From the NCBI GenBank assembly GCA_963920575.1, contig OY986965.1, positions 29,816,007 to 29,880,006 of the forward strand: DNA of 64,000 nucleotides. The letters are read 5' to 3'. Each line of letters begins with the position of its first letter. Position 1 is the stretch's first letter. The translations under genes were made by a program, and so were the position numbers. This DNA is from Narthecium ossifragum. Taxonomy: Eukaryota > Streptophyta > Magnoliopsida > Dioscoreales > Nartheciaceae. The notes below the pieces were generated by a model. The model was not told where the DNA came from, searched no databases, and worked only from the letters and a program-made list of their open reading frames with translations. Positions 62,001-64,000 of this stretch are shown here, in pieces.

Positions 62001-64000
62001 AAGACTCTTGTGTTAAAGGTTCAATTTAGAATAGGAAAAAGAAAAAATCACAATGCTGCTCAATCAATGTCAATTAATAACATCCAACTGAGATCAAAAA
62101 AATAAAAAAACATTGATAGAGGCCACTCTGCTTAGCGATGCAAGGTTCCCCTCGCCTCGATGATCTCCCTCAAGCTTTTAAACCAGTACTGGATAGCGAC
62201 TATGAACCATGTGTCTTGTTGGCAATACGAAGACGGAAGCTGTATTATTCGAAGCTGCTGGAGGGGCGACATTGTTAGGCGCAAAATGTATGATGAAACT
62301 TTCTCGGTTATGAATTCGAAGGAGTTGATTTGAATTCACATTTGGTGTGTATTTTTTGGTGAAATTGTTATTATTAAATATATATATTTTATATTTCATA
62401 TTATCATTTACTAAATAAGCATGAGTTATTATGGCGTATTTAGATGTGGAGTTCTCATTTATACTTAGTACAAGAAATACACGACGTTAAAAGCTGCAAG
62501 AGATGGGATCTTACCATCTCAGATACTGCTTAAAACATCATGCCAAACGCACCCAGAAGCATCGTAATTCAAAACAAACAAAACATCACATTCTGCAGAT
62601 ATATGATTGATCCTCCAGATTCGTGCAACCAAACACCCAAATCAACCAATTTTAATGGCACAATCTGTCCTTGACTTGTCAGAGATAACCTTATTGTCAC
62701 TTTTCTGATACTAGAGTGAATGTAACTGGTGATACGAGAAGACCAACCAGATAGATGATCTACTCCAATTTCTCACATGTCATGCCCAAAATGAATCGTC
62801 CTACACAACCAACGAACCATCATAATCAGCACATTCGCCAGATTTTGTATCCTTCGACTCATGTACTTGACAATACAGGTGGATCAGTGATAAGTGCAAC
62901 CAAACAGCCTCATAACAATTATATCATTCAGGTCATTCCAAGCAAAAGAGGCTTCTTAGAAGAAATCTATTCGGAAGCAATGGGGACCATGCACAAATTG
63001 CGTAAAATGAAGCAATTAATAGGCGCTTCGATTTGTCACACCCAGACTGTGGCGTAAAAAAATACAAAATCGAAACAATACATGATATTCTGGAATTGAA
63101 AACTAATGTTTTGCACTGCACCACAATTGAAACAAAACATACACCCAAACAACAAGCAATATGAACACAATTTCTACCACAGTTAATGTGACATGCCAAA
63201 CACCTTTTCAATTGTTATCTTAGATTTGATGACAAACACCCCTCACCTCACCAAGCCATAAAAAAGGCAACACACGCCCAAACTAACATTTAATTATTAA
63301 TAGGCTATGGCATAGTTCCAGCCACAACAAATAAAAGCTTCACAAAATTGTTTCTATTCCCACATTTTGTTGAGAAATTTGCCAGCATTCAGATCTTGTA
63401 GAAAGAAGGATACAACAATTGACCATGAAAGCACATAGGGGATATCACACAGCCTACACTATTTTACATAATTACCCACCCATACACATGCAAGATACTC
63501 GATTGAATCCACCATCAATCATAGATATAAAAGGTTCTTCACAATCTTATTGCTCTTGGAAAAAACCTCACCGTGTGTGCCTTGATAACAATATGGTCAT
63601 ATGTTGCCCAGAATCAGTACTTCGCATTGAGTAAAACACCAACCAAACAAAGAGAACCCTATACCCTTTCCTAGTCAAAATGTAACTTGCTCAGCCATGA
63701 CATGCATTCAAACCTCATAGTTTGCCCAAAAACAAACCAAAAAAACTTGAACAAAGAAAGTAAACAAATTCAGCAATGCAAATGGATAGTAATGAACAAT
63801 CAACAAAAACAATTATCATCTAGCACTGCAACAGAGATCACAACAAGAAATCAACTTCTTTTAACTAGCAATGGATCCACAATTATCATTTCAAACTACC
63901 AAAGTAGAGATTCTACACATAGAAGAGCAATGTAGATAGTACATCAACCTAGAAGTACTACTAGATTTAGTTCCAGTAAACAGTCAACAAGGGAGGATTA
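59098..64000. other. No supported gene
   Basis: AT-rich sequence whose longest frames (up to about 100 codons) show no similarity or codon pattern. The left part may be 3'UTR or further introns of the 58447 gene. Direct duplications occur: an AATCAATATCA-TGCCATTCAAG block at about 59532 and 59618, and a TATGTGGTTTGAATCATTAA unit at about 61944 and 61983. Confidence 0.5.

Overview
This is nuclear DNA from a flowering plant. The evidence is spliced genes for coatomer zeta and 40S ribosomal protein S15a, two ZAT-type zinc-finger genes, a HARBI1/ALP1-like gene, and a dense, layered load of plant transposons (Copia, L1-type LINEs, hAT, Mutator, Helitron-like). GC-rich exon 1 and single-exon genes beside AT-rich introns suggest a monocot, but that is inference and no species can be named. 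A 200-base run of N (40489-40688) is an assembly gap.

Layout. 1-6098: AT-rich sequence with one isolated amidase-like exon, a possible GC-rich first exon on the minus strand, a LINE tail and three small MITEs. 6099-11290: a complete-looking Mutator-like element (MULE) with 595-bp terminal inverted repeats and an intact 809-codon FAR1-type transposase, sitting in a TA microsatellite. 11.9-12.5 kb: a ZAT-type C2H2 repressor gene (minus). 15.65-20.74 kb: a two-exon ALP1-like domesticated Harbinger transposase (plus). 21.46-23.88 kb: a six-exon coatomer zeta gene (minus). 24-29.5 kb: gene-poor, with a 200-bp LINE insertion and two Helitron-like copies. 29.54-37.16 kb: a Copia retrotransposon, dead through two stop codons and a 2.4-kb solo LTR inside its reverse transcriptase. 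39.3-39.9 kb: a second ZAT gene (plus). 40.8-43.4 kb: a decayed L1-type LINE (minus). 43.94-49.91 kb: a hAT element carrying a solo LTR that itself carries another solo LTR. 50.62-52.54 kb: a second, larger hAT element. 52.87-57.05 kb: RPS15A (minus), with a solo LTR in its 5'UTR intron. 57.5-58.3 kb: a LINE tail. 58.45-59.10 kb: an unrecognised acidic protein gene (plus). 59.1-64 kb: no supported gene.

The host genes form no pathway. They are housekeeping genes (COPI trafficking, ribosome), two probable stress-type repressors, a transposase-derived chromatin-type protein and one unknown. The most unusual signal lies in the three related 2.4-2.9 kb LTRs (33056-35476, 44368-49648, 44602-47466). 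Each carries GATCGATC palindromes repeated every 21-22 bp (two helical turns), although the surrounding LTR sequence differs. The inner LTR also carries four perfect 9-bp-stem hairpins built on GGTCGATC/GATCGACC.
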